64,000 bases of DNA from Treponema sp. (lineage in GTDB: Bacteria; Spirochaetota; Spirochaetia; Treponematales; Treponemataceae), in contig JAEDJA010000002.1 in assembly GCA_016296575.1 (NCBI GenBank), positions 62,001-126,000 on the forward strand. The letters run 5' to 3'. Position 1 is the stretch's first letter. Each line of letters opens with the position of its first letter. The notes beneath the pieces are model-generated. The model did not search any database. It was not told the DNA's origin and saw only the letters and a list, made by a program, of their open reading frames with translations. The position numbers and the translations under genes were made by a program. This document shows positions 51,835 through 60,813 of the stretch, piece after piece.

Positions 51835-52506
51835 ATGGTTATTTCTATTGCAATTTGTTTTCTCCCGATTATTGCAGGAGCTTTTGTACTTAAAACCTGC
51901 AATATAAAGCTTTCACACATCTTTCTTGCTATCCTTGCGGCACTTATAATTATTCTGCCTATCTCTCTTGTACAGTATTTTACAGGAAACATTTCGATTC
52001 CGGGGATTCTTCCCTTACTCAATGTGTTTTTAAAGTCATTTCTTGTATATGGTCTAATTGAAGAGTTACTTAAAACACTTACAATTGCTTTTTTTCCCAA
52101 TACACTAAAAGACAAAAGCCTTTATTCTGAAAAACAGTGTGCATTGCTTGCGTTTTTCTTTGGTCTTTCACTGGGTTGTTTTGAAAGTGAAGTTTATTTC
52201 TTTTCGCATCTTATGCAGGCAAATTCCTGGGGTGCTACCCTGATGTACAAACCGATTCTTTTCCATATGATTACGACTGATTTGATTCACGGTTTATGTG
52301 CCGCAATTTCAGGCATTTACATATGGAAATGGCACAATAATGACCAGCATAACTTCTTTGTTCTTTCTCCAGTTATTATTCATACTTTGTATGACTTTTT
52401 TGTCGGATTTCAGACCACTATAAAGTTCTTCTCAGTCATTGTTGTGCTCTACGCACTGGCTAAATGCATTTCCCTTTTTGAAAAGCAGGAAAAAGATTCA
52501 AACTAA
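51835..52506 (+). CDS. PrsW-like intramembrane protease family protein
   Basis: 223 residues, about seven hydrophobic segments. Conserved-type motifs: the Glu-Glu-x-x-Lys core in LIEELLKTL (about residue 79), HMITTDLIHG (His and Asp/His in a later segment) and HTLYDFF near the end. The pattern resembles PrsW (M82-like, CAAX-protease-related), which cleaves anti-sigma factors; no anti-sigma or sigma gene is adjacent. Its stop overlaps by four bases the stop of the convergent radical SAM gene. Confidence 0.75.
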   Translation: MVISIAICFLPIIAGAFVLKTCNIKLSHIFLAILAALIIILPISLVQYFTGNISIPGILPLLNVFLKSFLVYGLIEELLKTLTIAFFPNTLKDKSLYSEKQCALLAFFFGLSLGCFESEVYFFSHLMQANSWGATLMYKPILFHMITTDLIHGLCAAISGIYIWKWHNNDQHNFFVLSPVIIHTLYDFFVGFQTTIKFFSVIVVLYALAKCISLFEKQEKDSN

Positions 52507-53396
52507 TAATCTATCCCGTCAAACAGATTTCCCTGTTCTGCTTTTACATATTTATCTTCAAACTCTTCAAGATATTTGAATACTTTGTCCACATCACACA
52601 TAATTCCATACTGCGCACAAACATTTCTAATTTTATACATTAGTTTAGCGGAGTTTGGACTAACCAGTTCATAGGAATTTCCGTATGTTTTCATGTAGTG
52701 TTCTTTCATTCCCGGAAAATACTGATCCAATTTGTAATAGAAGTATTCTCGATTCCCCTCCCTAAGCGTAAGTCCGATATTCCATAATATAATTCCCTTG
52801 ACGCCAGCCTTAACCACATAATACATTATGCGATGAAGATTCTCTTCCGTATCATTGATAAAAGGCAGCAATGGTGTAATCCACACAACAGTTGGTATTC
52901 CACGGCGTTTAGCTTCCATGAGCACTTCTACACGACGAGTTGTATTGCATACGTTTGGTTCAATTATTTTGCATAACTCATCATCAGCTGTAGTAAGTGT
53001 CATTTGCAGCACAGCCTTTGTTCTACTGTTGATTTTTTCAAGAAGATCAAAATCACGGAGTACAAGATCACTTTTTGTATGAACCGTAACACCGAAACCA
53101 TACCTGTCGATTACTTCAAGACATCTCCTTGTTACAAGCAGATTTTTTTCGGCCTGAATGTAAGGATCGCTCATACTTCCAGTACCTATCATAATTTTTG
53201 TCCGCTTTTTGGCAAGAGTTCTTTCAAGAAGTCCGATGGCGTTCTGTTTTACCTCCACATCTTCAAAAGGTTCAGGAGTATGATAACATTTGCTTCTGGC
53301 ATCACAGTATATACATCCATGGGTACAACCGCGGAAAAGATTCATTCCACGACCATGATTTGATGACAATATTTCTTTTACCTCAACGAAATGCAT
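52503..53396 (-). CDS. Radical SAM protein, spore photoproduct lyase-like family
   Basis: 297 residues from the ATG at 53396, with ribosome binding site AGGAAAGAG 4-5 bases upstream; a GTG at 53414 is less likely. Radical SAM cluster C-x3-C-x2-C in RGCTHGCIYCDAR; the later part (QMTLTTADDELCKIIEPNV) matches the SPL/Rv2578c-like group of unknown function. Not a genuine spore photoproduct lyase by context, since treponemes do not sporulate. Divergent from the Y-family polymerase gene. Confidence 0.85.
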   Translation of the reverse strand: MHFVEVKEILSSNHGRGMNLFRGCTHGCIYCDARSKCYHTPEPFEDVEVKQNAIGLLERTLAKKRTKIMIGTGSMSDPYIQAEKNLLVTRRCLEVIDRYGFGVTVHTKSDLVLRDFDLLEKINSRTKAVLQMTLTTADDELCKIIEPNVCNTTRRVEVLMEAKRRGIPTVVWITPLLPFINDTEENLHRIMYYVVKAGVKGIILWNIGLTLREGNREYFYYKLDQYFPGMKEHYMKTYGNSYELVSPNSAKLMYKIRNVCAQYGIMCDVDKVFKYLEEFEDKYVKAEQGNLFDGIDY

Positions 53397-53446
53397 CTTC
53401 TCTTTCCTAAACACTATACATTTTATTAGATATTATACATATTTTC

Positions 53447-53461
53447 ACTTGCATTTCAAGT
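53447..53461. promoter_or_regulatory. Palindromic operator candidate (LexA-like) over the polymerase promoter
   Basis: ACTTG-CATTT-CAAGT, a perfect 5-5-5 inverted repeat. It covers the -35 box of the Y-family polymerase promoter. Its core TTG-N5-CAA matches the TTTG-N5-CAAA LexA box known from Leptospira apart from the outer bases. An SOS-type repressor is a natural guess for this gene. Confidence 0.5.
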
Positions 53462-53477
53462 ACTTTTACTATATATT
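53449..53477 (+). promoter_or_regulatory. Promoter of the Y-family polymerase gene
   Basis: TTGCAT (53449-53454), 17-base spacer, TATATT (53472-53477), eight bases before the ATG at 53486. There is no ribosome binding site upstream of the ATG, so the mRNA may be leaderless. Confidence 0.55.
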
Positions 53478-53485
53478 TAATACAT

Positions 53486-54982
53486 ATGAATAGTATTTTT
53501 CTTGCTGTTGATCTGAAATCCTTCTATGCTTCAGTTGAATGTGTAGAACGCGGACTGGACCCACTTAACACGAATCTCTTGGTTGCCGACCCTACCCGTT
53601 CTGATTCTACAATCTGTCTTGCTGTTTCACCATCCCTGAAAGCTGTAGGAGTACCTGGCAGACCCCGTCTGTTTGAAGCAAAGCAGGCTGTTCAGCAGGA
53701 GAATACGAGGAGATTGCGTGCTACCGGTAAAGGTTTTCAAGGAAAATCAGTTTTTGCAAATGAACTTAAAGAAAATTTGGAACTGGAACTGGATTACATC
53801 ACTGCACCTCCTAAAATGGCCTTGTATATAGAGTACAGTAGCCGTATCTACGAAACTTATCTCCACTTTGTTTCAAAAGATGACGTGCATGTGTACTCTA
53901 TAGACGAGGTTTTCATCGATCTTACACCATACCTTAAGCTTTATGATATGACAGCTCATGAAATAGCAATGAATATGATTCATGCCGTTCTTCTAGAAAC
54001 TGGAATTACAGCAACAGCAGGTATTGGCTCGAATCTGTATCTTGCGAAAATAGCCATGGATATAGAAGCCAAACATAAACCTGCCGACAAGGATGGGGTT
54101 CGTATTGCTGAGTTAAATGAACAAACCTATCGGGAAAAACTATGGACTCATGAACCCATTACTGATTTCTGGCGTATAGGACATGGTTATGCAAAAAGAC
54201 TGAAAAAAATGTTCTGCTCAACCATGGGTGATATTGCACGACTTTCTATAACAGATCCAGAACGGATATACAAAGAATTTGGTGTAAACGCTGAGCTACT
54301 CATAGATCACGCATGGGGCTTTGAATCCTGTACCATGAAAGACATTAAGTCATATAAACCCAGCTTTACATCACATTCCTCAGGACAGGTGCTGCCGGCC
54401 CCTTATACATGGGAAAAAACCCGTCTGATTATACGGGAAATGACAGAAAATTATGTTTTTGAACTTATGGAAAAAGGCATTATGGTCAAACAAATAAGTC
54501 TGTGGATTGGTTATGACCGTATGACATTCGATCCTTCAAATCCTGCTTTTGAAAAAATCAAAGGGAGCCTAGATTTCGGACATGGAGCTTTCTGTACTGA
54601 CGGATTTGGAAGGATTTTGCCAGCCCCGGTACATGGAGCAATCAATCTGAATGAATATACGAATTCTATAACGGTTCTTTCAGCAGCTACAGACAGAATT
54701 TTTACGGCTATTGCAAATCCATATTTCCTGGTAAGACGAATCAATCTTGGATCTGGATTAATAATGCAGGAAAAAGACGCGGCAAACGCAAAAATTCCAG
54801 AGCTGGATCTTTTTGATGACGGCAAAGTACGTCTATATCTGGAAAAGGAACAGAAAATGCAAAAATCTGTTTTCAACATCAAGCAGCGTTTTGGAAAAAA
54901 TGCAATGCTCAAGGGAATGAATTTTCAGGAAGGAGCCATGCAAAAGGAACGAAATGCACAGATTGGAGGTCACAAAGCGTAA
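53486..54982 (+). CDS. Y-family DNA polymerase, UmuC/DinB-like
   Basis: 498 residues. Translesion polymerase. Palm motif AVDLKSFYASVECVERGLDP (Asp8) and YSIDEVFIDLTPY hold the catalytic acids; a helix-hairpin-like segment (ITDFWRIGHGYAKRLKKMF) follows, then little finger. It resembles the UmuC-type polymerases of Firmicutes that travel with a small YolD-like gene, and such a gene follows 30 bases downstream. No UmuD was seen. Confidence 0.88.
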   Translation: MNSIFLAVDLKSFYASVECVERGLDPLNTNLLVADPTRSDSTICLAVSPSLKAVGVPGRPRLFEAKQAVQQENTRRLRATGKGFQGKSVFANELKENLELELDYITAPPKMALYIEYSSRIYETYLHFVSKDDVHVYSIDEVFIDLTPYLKLYDMTAHEIAMNMIHAVLLETGITATAGIGSNLYLAKIAMDIEAKHKPADKDGVRIAELNEQTYREKLWTHEPITDFWRIGHGYAKRLKKMFCSTMGDIARLSITDPERIYKEFGVNAELLIDHAWGFESCTMKDIKSYKPSFTSHSSGQVLPAPYTWEKTRLIIREMTENYVFELMEKGIMVKQISLWIGYDRMTFDPSNPAFEKIKGSLDFGHGAFCTDGFGRILPAPVHGAINLNEYTNSITVLSAATDRIFTAIANPYFLVRRINLGSGLIMQEKDAANAKIPELDLFDDGKVRLYLEKEQKMQKSVFNIKQRFGKNAMLKGMNFQEGAMQKERNAQIGGHKA

Positions 54983-55012
54983 ATCAGAATTTAAGAGAAA
55001 TGGAGGTTTGTC

Positions 55013-55240
55013 ATGATTGTGCAAAGTGTAAAAAAAAATTATGACGATATAATCAATCTGCCACATCCGGTTTCTAAAAAATACAGCCCGATGTCACGGA
55101 AAAATAGAGCTGCCCAATTTGCGCCTTTTGCTGCATTAAGCGGACTGGAAGAAAAAATTGGTAAAACAGCTTTGGAGACGGAAAATCAGTACTGTGAAGC
55201 AACAAGTCCCTTCATTGATGATTGGAACATATATGAATAG
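55013..55240 (+). CDS. YolD-like small protein
   Basis: 75 residues, ribosome binding site GGAGG. Contains SRKNRAAQFAPFAALSGLEE, a motif I recognise from small proteins encoded beside UmuC-type polymerases in Firmicutes (YolD-like). Probably an accessory to the polymerase; its exact role is unknown. Co-transcribed. Confidence 0.72.
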   Translation: MIVQSVKKNYDDIINLPHPVSKKYSPMSRKNRAAQFAPFAALSGLEEKIGKTALETENQYCEATSPFIDDWNIYE

Positions 55241-55360
55241 AGCGTCATAACCCAAAAAGAGGATAAATCAAAGAGATAAATACAAGTTTTATGGAATAAT
55301 AAACTTTTCGATTTCTTTCTTTGGACTTATGATTTATTTATATACTTTCCTGGAGGAACA

Positions 55361-57139
55361 ATGAATTATAAGAATTTCAAAACAGTTATGTACTGCGTTG
55401 CACAATGGGTTGATAATGTAACAGAAAATCAACTTAAAGAAGATATAGCTTTTTTCAAGAAATACTGTCCTGTGGATAAAATCTATCTTGAAACTTTCCG
55501 TGGAGGCTGGGCCCGAAAAGAACAGGTTGAAATGGTAAAACGTATCTGTGAGGAAAACGGCATCGAAGTAAGCGGAGGAATTACAACTGTAACACCAAAT
55601 CTGGACGAAGAAGATTCAAAACGACAGCGTCTCTTTGAAACCTTCTGTTATTCCAACAAAAAAATGCGTGATGAACTTAAAAAAGTTTCAGAATATACAG
55701 CAAGTTTCTTTGATGAATACATAATTGATGATTTCTTCTTTACACAGTGCATGTGCGAAGACTGTCAGAAAGAAAAAGGTGATAAGACCTGGAGTCAATT
55801 CCGACTTGAAAAGATGATGGATGTTTCCAAAAATCTGATTCTTGGTCCGGCAAAAAAAGTGAATCCTAACTGCAAGGTTATCATCAAGTATCCGAACTGG
55901 CGGGAAAGCTATCATGAAACAGGTTACAATCCTAAAGAACAGCGCAAAATTTTTGACGCAATTTATACAGGAACAGAAACCCGTCATGGAGCACAACAAG
56001 ATCAGCATTTACCACGCTACCTGAGTTACTCACTTCCAAGATATATGGAAAATGTACTTCCAGGAAAGAACGGTGGGGGATGGTTCGATCCATTTGAATG
56101 CGACAGAATTGATACTTACCTTGAACAGATGTACCTAACAGCTTTTTCAAAATGCAAAGAAATAATGTTCTTCTGCTGGCCGGCTCTTACAAATAACAAA
56201 CGTATCACACCAGCTGGTTTCCAATTGAAAAAGATCGATAATATCTTAGGTAAAACTGGTACACCCAAAGGACTATCTGTCTATATCCCATTTGATTCTT
56301 ATGGTGAAGATCACCTGGAAGATTTTCTTGGCATGATAGGCATTCCTTTTGAACCTACTCCTGATTTTAAGGAAGATGAGCCGGCAATTCTACTTTTGCA
56401 AAGTGCACTTTTTGATAAGGATATTGTGAAAAAACTTAAAGCCTATGTAAATAAAGGTGGTAAAGCCATTGTTACATCAGGATTCATGACTGGAGCTTTG
56501 GAAAAATACCCTGAAATTTCTGAATTAACAGGCATATCATACAGTGGAAAAATCCTTGATGCAGACGAATTTCAGGTTACGGTCAGCGGTCTTTACGGCA
56601 GAAATTACGTGAAATCAGCATATCCTGTATCGTTCCCACTTCTTGAACACCGTAATAATGCCAGCTGGTCAATTCTCAACGCAGGTCATGGAGAATATCA
56701 CGAAAGCCTTATTATGTATGACACCTATGGAAAAGGAAAGTTCGAAGTACTTACACTACCATTTATGCCAAGTCGTATAAAAGATTTGCCTCAGGAAGTA
56801 ATGAATGTTATAAGGCAGGAATTAATTGGTGATCAGAAAATCTGGATTGATGCACCTTATGGAGTATCATTGTTCACCTATGACAATAAAACCTTTGGAC
56901 TTTACTGTTATACAAATGATGGTTGTGCGCCCATAGATTTTGATGTGCATATTCAGGACGACATAAATGAAATTGTGCCTATTCCTCAGGACGACAAACC
57001 TAATCCATGGCAGTCCAGACCAATTCCTGCAAAATACAAGGCAGATCTTTATCCTTCATACATGAAACGAAAAGAAAAAGAAAGTGTATTCCATCTCCGC
57101 ATGATTCCAGGAGATTTTATTTTCTTTGAAGAAAAATAG
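55361..57139 (+). CDS. Putative glycosidase-like TIM-barrel protein, family not resolved
   Basis: 592 residues; ribosome binding site TGGAGGA. No signal peptide, so cytoplasmic. N-terminal about 300 residues look like a barrel with catalytic-type acidic strands (YLETFRGGW, YIIDDFFFTQCMCEDC, TGTETRHG, FFCWPAL). Then a GATase/trimerisation-like domain (VYIPFDSYGEDHLEDF, VNKGGKAIVTSGFM), as found in some beta-galactosidase-type enzymes, and a beta-rich end. Substrate unknown. It appears independent: a long hairpin terminator follows. Confidence 0.6.
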   Translation: MNYKNFKTVMYCVAQWVDNVTENQLKEDIAFFKKYCPVDKIYLETFRGGWARKEQVEMVKRICEENGIEVSGGITTVTPNLDEEDSKRQRLFETFCYSNKKMRDELKKVSEYTASFFDEYIIDDFFFTQCMCEDCQKEKGDKTWSQFRLEKMMDVSKNLILGPAKKVNPNCKVIIKYPNWRESYHETGYNPKEQRKIFDAIYTGTETRHGAQQDQHLPRYLSYSLPRYMENVLPGKNGGGWFDPFECDRIDTYLEQMYLTAFSKCKEIMFFCWPALTNNKRITPAGFQLKKIDNILGKTGTPKGLSVYIPFDSYGEDHLEDFLGMIGIPFEPTPDFKEDEPAILLLQSALFDKDIVKKLKAYVNKGGKAIVTSGFMTGALEKYPEISELTGISYSGKILDADEFQVTVSGLYGRNYVKSAYPVSFPLLEHRNNASWSILNAGHGEYHESLIMYDTYGKGKFEVLTLPFMPSRIKDLPQEVMNVIRQELIGDQKIWIDAPYGVSLFTYDNKTFGLYCYTNDGCAPIDFDVHIQDDINEIVPIPQDDKPNPWQSRPIPAKYKADLYPSYMKRKEKESVFHLRMIPGDFIFFEEK

Positions 57140-57153
57140 GTCTACGAAAAAGC

Positions 57154-57224
57154 ACTTCAATTTGGTGGACAGATTAGTTCATGTTTAATATGCAGAAAAC
57201 TAATCTGTCACCAATTAATGAAGT
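57154..57224. terminator. Bidirectional terminator between the glycosidase-like gene and parE
   Basis: Left arm 57154-57179 (ACTTC plus TGGTGGACAGATTAGTT) pairs with right arm 57198-57224 (AACTAATCTGTCACCAATT and GAAGT) with two single-base bulges. T-rich on the + side, and a T-run on the minus side (AAAAA at 57147-57151 on +). Serves both convergent genes. Confidence 0.85.
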
Positions 57225-57227
57225 TTT

Positions 57228-59165
57228 CTATGCATCAATTTCAGCTGCCAGATGATGAACCAGGAACTCACGGCGTTCAGGAGTATTTTTGCCCATATAG
57301 AACTCCAGAACCTCCGGAACATTCTTTAAAGACTGAATATTTACAGCAGTAAGATGCATACCTTTATCTTCGCTTTCCCCCTCTTTTCTTGGGGAGATAA
57401 ACTGCTTGAACTCGTGTGGGCTGATTTCTCCAAGACCTTTAAATCGAGTTACTTCTACAGAAGCTCCAAGCTTCTTCATTTCCTTGTCACGACTTTCTTC
57501 TGTATAACAGTAAACTGTAGTTTTTTTATTTCTTACGCGGAAGAGAGGTGTTTCCAAAATGTAAACGTGGCCCCGGAGAACCAGTTCCTCAAAATAAAGA
57601 AGCAGATAAGTAAGAACCAGATTTCGAATATGATAACCATCGTTATCGGCATCGGTTGCAATTACAATTTTCTGATAGCGCAGGTTTTCAATATCTGACT
57701 GAATTCCAAGTGCAAAAGTAAGATTTTTAAGTTCTTCATTTTCAAAAATTGCAGATTTCTTACGACCGTACATATTTTCAGGTTTACCACGCAAGCTGAA
57801 AATTGCCTGATAACTTACATCACGGGAACCAATCATAGAACCAGTGGCTGAATCACCTTCAGTTATGAAAATCATCGAATTTTCACCTTTTTTACCATCC
57901 TGAAGATGATACTGGCAGTCATTCAATTTGTGGATTTTAAGTGAAACTGTTTTTTCTGCATCACGAACCTGTTTTGCAGTTACACTGTTGATTTCATCAC
58001 GGGCTTTCTGGTTTTTGATGATTTTTTCTTCAATAGCACCGGCAATATCTGCATTATGACGAAGCCAGTCATCTACAACAGTTTGAACTTCCTTGATTAC
58101 AGGTGCTCGAATTTCAACGTTACCAAGTTTATTCTTTGTCTGACTGGTAAACATAGGATTATCAAGACCGATTTTAAGTGCTACAAGAAGTCCACCTGTT
58201 ACATCTTTAATATCATAATTTTTTTTGAAAAATTCATTTACGCCTTTTGTAAAACCATCCAGGAAAGCAGTAACATGAGTACCACCATCATCTGTGCTCT
58301 GGCCGTTTACAAACGAATAAACAAACTTATCAAGCTGAGTTGTATGTGTTATTACAAACTGAAGATTTTCACCCTGATAAGTAAATGGTGCATACAACGG
58401 TTTCTGTTTTCCCATCTCACGAATTAAAAGATCTTCAAGACCTTTTTCACTCATATAAGTTGTGCCGTTGCATACAAGCTGAAGTCCTGGATTCAGGTAA
58501 GCGTAGTTCCAAAGACGCTTTTCTACCATTTCCATATTGAATTCGTATTTTCCAAAAAGTTCTGTATCTGGAACAAATTCAAGATAGGTGCCATTTGGAA
58601 CACCAGGTTTTGCAGCTCCCGTTTTGGAACTCTTCTTGTTTCCCCTTTCGAATTCAACAACAGCCACTTTTCCATCGCGCACTGATGCAGCACGGAAATA
58701 CGATGAAAGAGCATTGGTTGCCTTAATACCAACACCGTTCATTCCTATGGCCTGTTTAAAAACAGAGTTATTATATTTTGCGCCTGTATTTACATTTGAA
58801 ACACAGTCTTCAAGTTTTCCAAGTGGAATGCCACGACCATAATCCCTGATTTTTACGCGGCCATCTTTAATTTCAATATCGATCTTTTTTCCAAACCCCT
58901 GACTAAATTCATCAACAGAGTTATCAATGCCTTCTTTTAAGAGGATATAAATACCATCATTTTCGTTGGAACCATCACCTAATGACCCGATGTACATACC
59001 TGGTCGAAGTCGGATATGCTCCAGTCCTTCCAGGTGAATAATTGAATCGTCATCGTATGCGGCAAGTTCAGGTTTTGCTTTTGGTGCAGGAGCAGCTTTG
59101 GCTGCAGTTGATCTTGACGCAGTTTTCTTTACTACAGTTGTTTTTGTTGTTTCTTTTCCACCCAT
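57228..59165 (-). CDS. parE: DNA topoisomerase IV/gyrase-type subunit B (ParE-like)
   Basis: 645 residues from the ATG at 59165; a start at 59201 would lie in the promoter. ATPase (GHKL) motifs: KEGIDNSVDEFSQG, GRGIPLG and GMNGVGIKATNAL. Toprim: ITEGDSA and DADNDGYHIRNL (more usual DADVDG), then PLFRVRNKKTTVYC. The first about 35 residues are a Lys/Ala/Thr-rich extension. Compact, lacking the long GyrB insertion; ParE rather than GyrB by the toprim context, but parC is not in the window, so the assignment is moderate. Confidence 0.8.
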   Translation of the reverse strand: MGGKETTKTTVVKKTASRSTAAKAAPAPKAKPELAAYDDDSIIHLEGLEHIRLRPGMYIGSLGDGSNENDGIYILLKEGIDNSVDEFSQGFGKKIDIEIKDGRVKIRDYGRGIPLGKLEDCVSNVNTGAKYNNSVFKQAIGMNGVGIKATNALSSYFRAASVRDGKVAVVEFERGNKKSSKTGAAKPGVPNGTYLEFVPDTELFGKYEFNMEMVEKRLWNYAYLNPGLQLVCNGTTYMSEKGLEDLLIREMGKQKPLYAPFTYQGENLQFVITHTTQLDKFVYSFVNGQSTDDGGTHVTAFLDGFTKGVNEFFKKNYDIKDVTGGLLVALKIGLDNPMFTSQTKNKLGNVEIRAPVIKEVQTVVDDWLRHNADIAGAIEEKIIKNQKARDEINSVTAKQVRDAEKTVSLKIHKLNDCQYHLQDGKKGENSMIFITEGDSATGSMIGSRDVSYQAIFSLRGKPENMYGRKKSAIFENEELKNLTFALGIQSDIENLRYQKIVIATDADNDGYHIRNLVLTYLLLYFEELVLRGHVYILETPLFRVRNKKTTVYCYTEESRDKEMKKLGASVEVTRFKGLGEISPHEFKQFISPRKEGESEDKGMHLTAVNIQSLKNVPEVLEFYMGKNTPERREFLVHHLAAEIDA

Positions 59166-59172
59166 AAATAAT

Positions 59173-59201
59173 ATTATACATCTATTTAGTGGTGTTTTCA
59201 A
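59173..59201 (-). promoter_or_regulatory. Near-consensus promoter abutting the parE start codon
   Basis: On the minus strand TTGAAA (59201-59196), 17-base spacer, TATAAT (59178-59173), then the ATG at 59165 about 7 bases later. No ribosome binding site lies in between, so leaderless transcription is likely. Confidence 0.7.
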
Positions 59202-59236
59202 TCAAAACAAATGACAGGCATTTTCCAGAAGACATT

Positions 59237-60799
59237 TTACAGAAGAGGAGCAAACACCCGGAAAATATGACCTATAAGGCGTTTATACCATGGGATTTTC
59301 TTCCATTTTTCCATGGTGATTTCAGTACAATCCTTTAATGTTTCCTGAAAATCCTTTTCAATATCCAGAACTGCATCATTTTTTTCCATAAAGACGCCAC
59401 ATTCAAAATGGTGATATAGACTTCTGTAATCAAGATTTACTGATCCTACAGTTCCATGGCAATCGTCGGAAGTAAAGTTTTTTGCATGAATGAAACCAGG
59501 ATTATATTCATACACTTTTACCCCGTGGGAAATCAGATTTTTGATGTATACCCTGCCAACACAGAAAGTAATAAAATGATCTGGTTTTGACGGAACAATA
59601 ATGCTTACATCAACTCCGCGATTTGCTGCAAAGTAAAGTGCATCCATCATCGCATTATCTACAATCATATAAGGTGTCGTGATATGAACATATTTTTTTG
59701 CATTTGAAATGATGTACATATAAACATTTTCAGCTACATCTTCTCTGTTATATGCATCGTCGCCATAGGGAATCACAAGACCTTTTACTTCCTGTTTGCA
59801 AGAATCGTTTTCTGTAAAAAAATTATCAAAATTTTCTTTCTGTTTTTTTCTGTGACCTGTTATTGTCCAGTTTTCCAGAAATAGAGCTGTAAATGTTTTT
59901 ACACAAGAGCCACTAAGTCTAACAGCAGAGTCTTTCCAGTAATCATATCGGGGATGGGTGAAGTTAAAGTACTCATCAGCAATATTGACACCACCTGTAT
60001 AACAAATTTCATTATCAATAACAACAATTTTTCGGTGATCTCTATTATTCTGTGTTGTAGAAAAGAATGGTACAAGAGGGAAGAAGATTTCTGCTTTAAT
60101 ACCAAGGTTTCTAAGATACTTCAAATTTCGCTTTGTTGATAAACGGACTGACCCGATGGCATCGTACATAATGCGGACATCAACACCTTCCAGTGCTTTT
60201 AAATGGAGAATCTCCACCATACGCTCAAAACAGTCATCAGGTGCAATTATAAAGAACTCTAAAAATATAAACTTTTTGGCAGTCTGAATCTTTTCAAGAA
60301 AATCCTCAAAAAATTTCTCACCGCTTGGAAGATATTCCACGGAACAGTTTTCATACGAAGGATAATTACTTGTTTTTTTTAAATAATATTCCAGATCACT
60401 TATCTCAGCATAATCAGAAGACAAAGGCTGATTCAGATTGTCCTTTAAGTAAGTGATTGTTTTTCCTTGAGCCTGCTTCAGTTCTTTTTTCATCCATATT
60501 CCACCACCATTTGTATGAAAGAGGATGTACAGAATAATGCCCAAAATAGGGAAAAATATTACCGGTATCAGCCATGCAATTTTAAACTCATTTTTTCCGC
60601 CACAATTAGACAAGTAGCAGATAAAAATCATGTTGAGAACAACACTTCCACCCAAATACCACTGAATGTATGGTTTTAACCAAATAATAAGCGATACCAG
60701 TCCAAAAAACTGGAGCACAAGAAGAAGCGCTATAATAATAATTCGGTTATATACCAGTTTTGCAACGAATCTAGATCTTTTTTTACTTTTTTTTATCAT
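59237..60799 (-). CDS. cls: Cardiolipin synthase, phospholipase D-type
   Basis: 520 residues. Two N-terminal membrane segments (about 15-65), then two PLD HKD motifs: HRKIVVIDNEICYTGGVNI and HAKNFTSDDCHGTVGSVNL. Joins two phosphatidylglycerols to cardiolipin in the membrane. Ribosome binding site GAGGGA upstream of the ATG at 60799. Follows the binding-protein-like gene with a 14-base gap and is probably co-transcribed. Confidence 0.92.
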   Translation of the reverse strand: MIKKSKKRSRFVAKLVYNRIIIIALLLVLQFFGLVSLIIWLKPYIQWYLGGSVVLNMIFICYLSNCGGKNEFKIAWLIPVIFFPILGIILYILFHTNGGGIWMKKELKQAQGKTITYLKDNLNQPLSSDYAEISDLEYYLKKTSNYPSYENCSVEYLPSGEKFFEDFLEKIQTAKKFIFLEFFIIAPDDCFERMVEILHLKALEGVDVRIMYDAIGSVRLSTKRNLKYLRNLGIKAEIFFPLVPFFSTTQNNRDHRKIVVIDNEICYTGGVNIADEYFNFTHPRYDYWKDSAVRLSGSCVKTFTALFLENWTITGHRKKQKENFDNFFTENDSCKQEVKGLVIPYGDDAYNREDVAENVYMYIISNAKKYVHITTPYMIVDNAMMDALYFAANRGVDVSIIVPSKPDHFITFCVGRVYIKNLISHGVKVYEYNPGFIHAKNFTSDDCHGTVGSVNLDYRSLYHHFECGVFMEKNDAVLDIEKDFQETLKDCTEITMEKWKKIPWYKRLIGHIFRVFAPLL

Positions 60800-60813
60800 A
60801 TTCCCTCTTTATT

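Noticed and set aside
59166..59201. Twelve-residue extension of ParE
   Set aside because: It would begin inside the -35 box of a near-consensus promoter.
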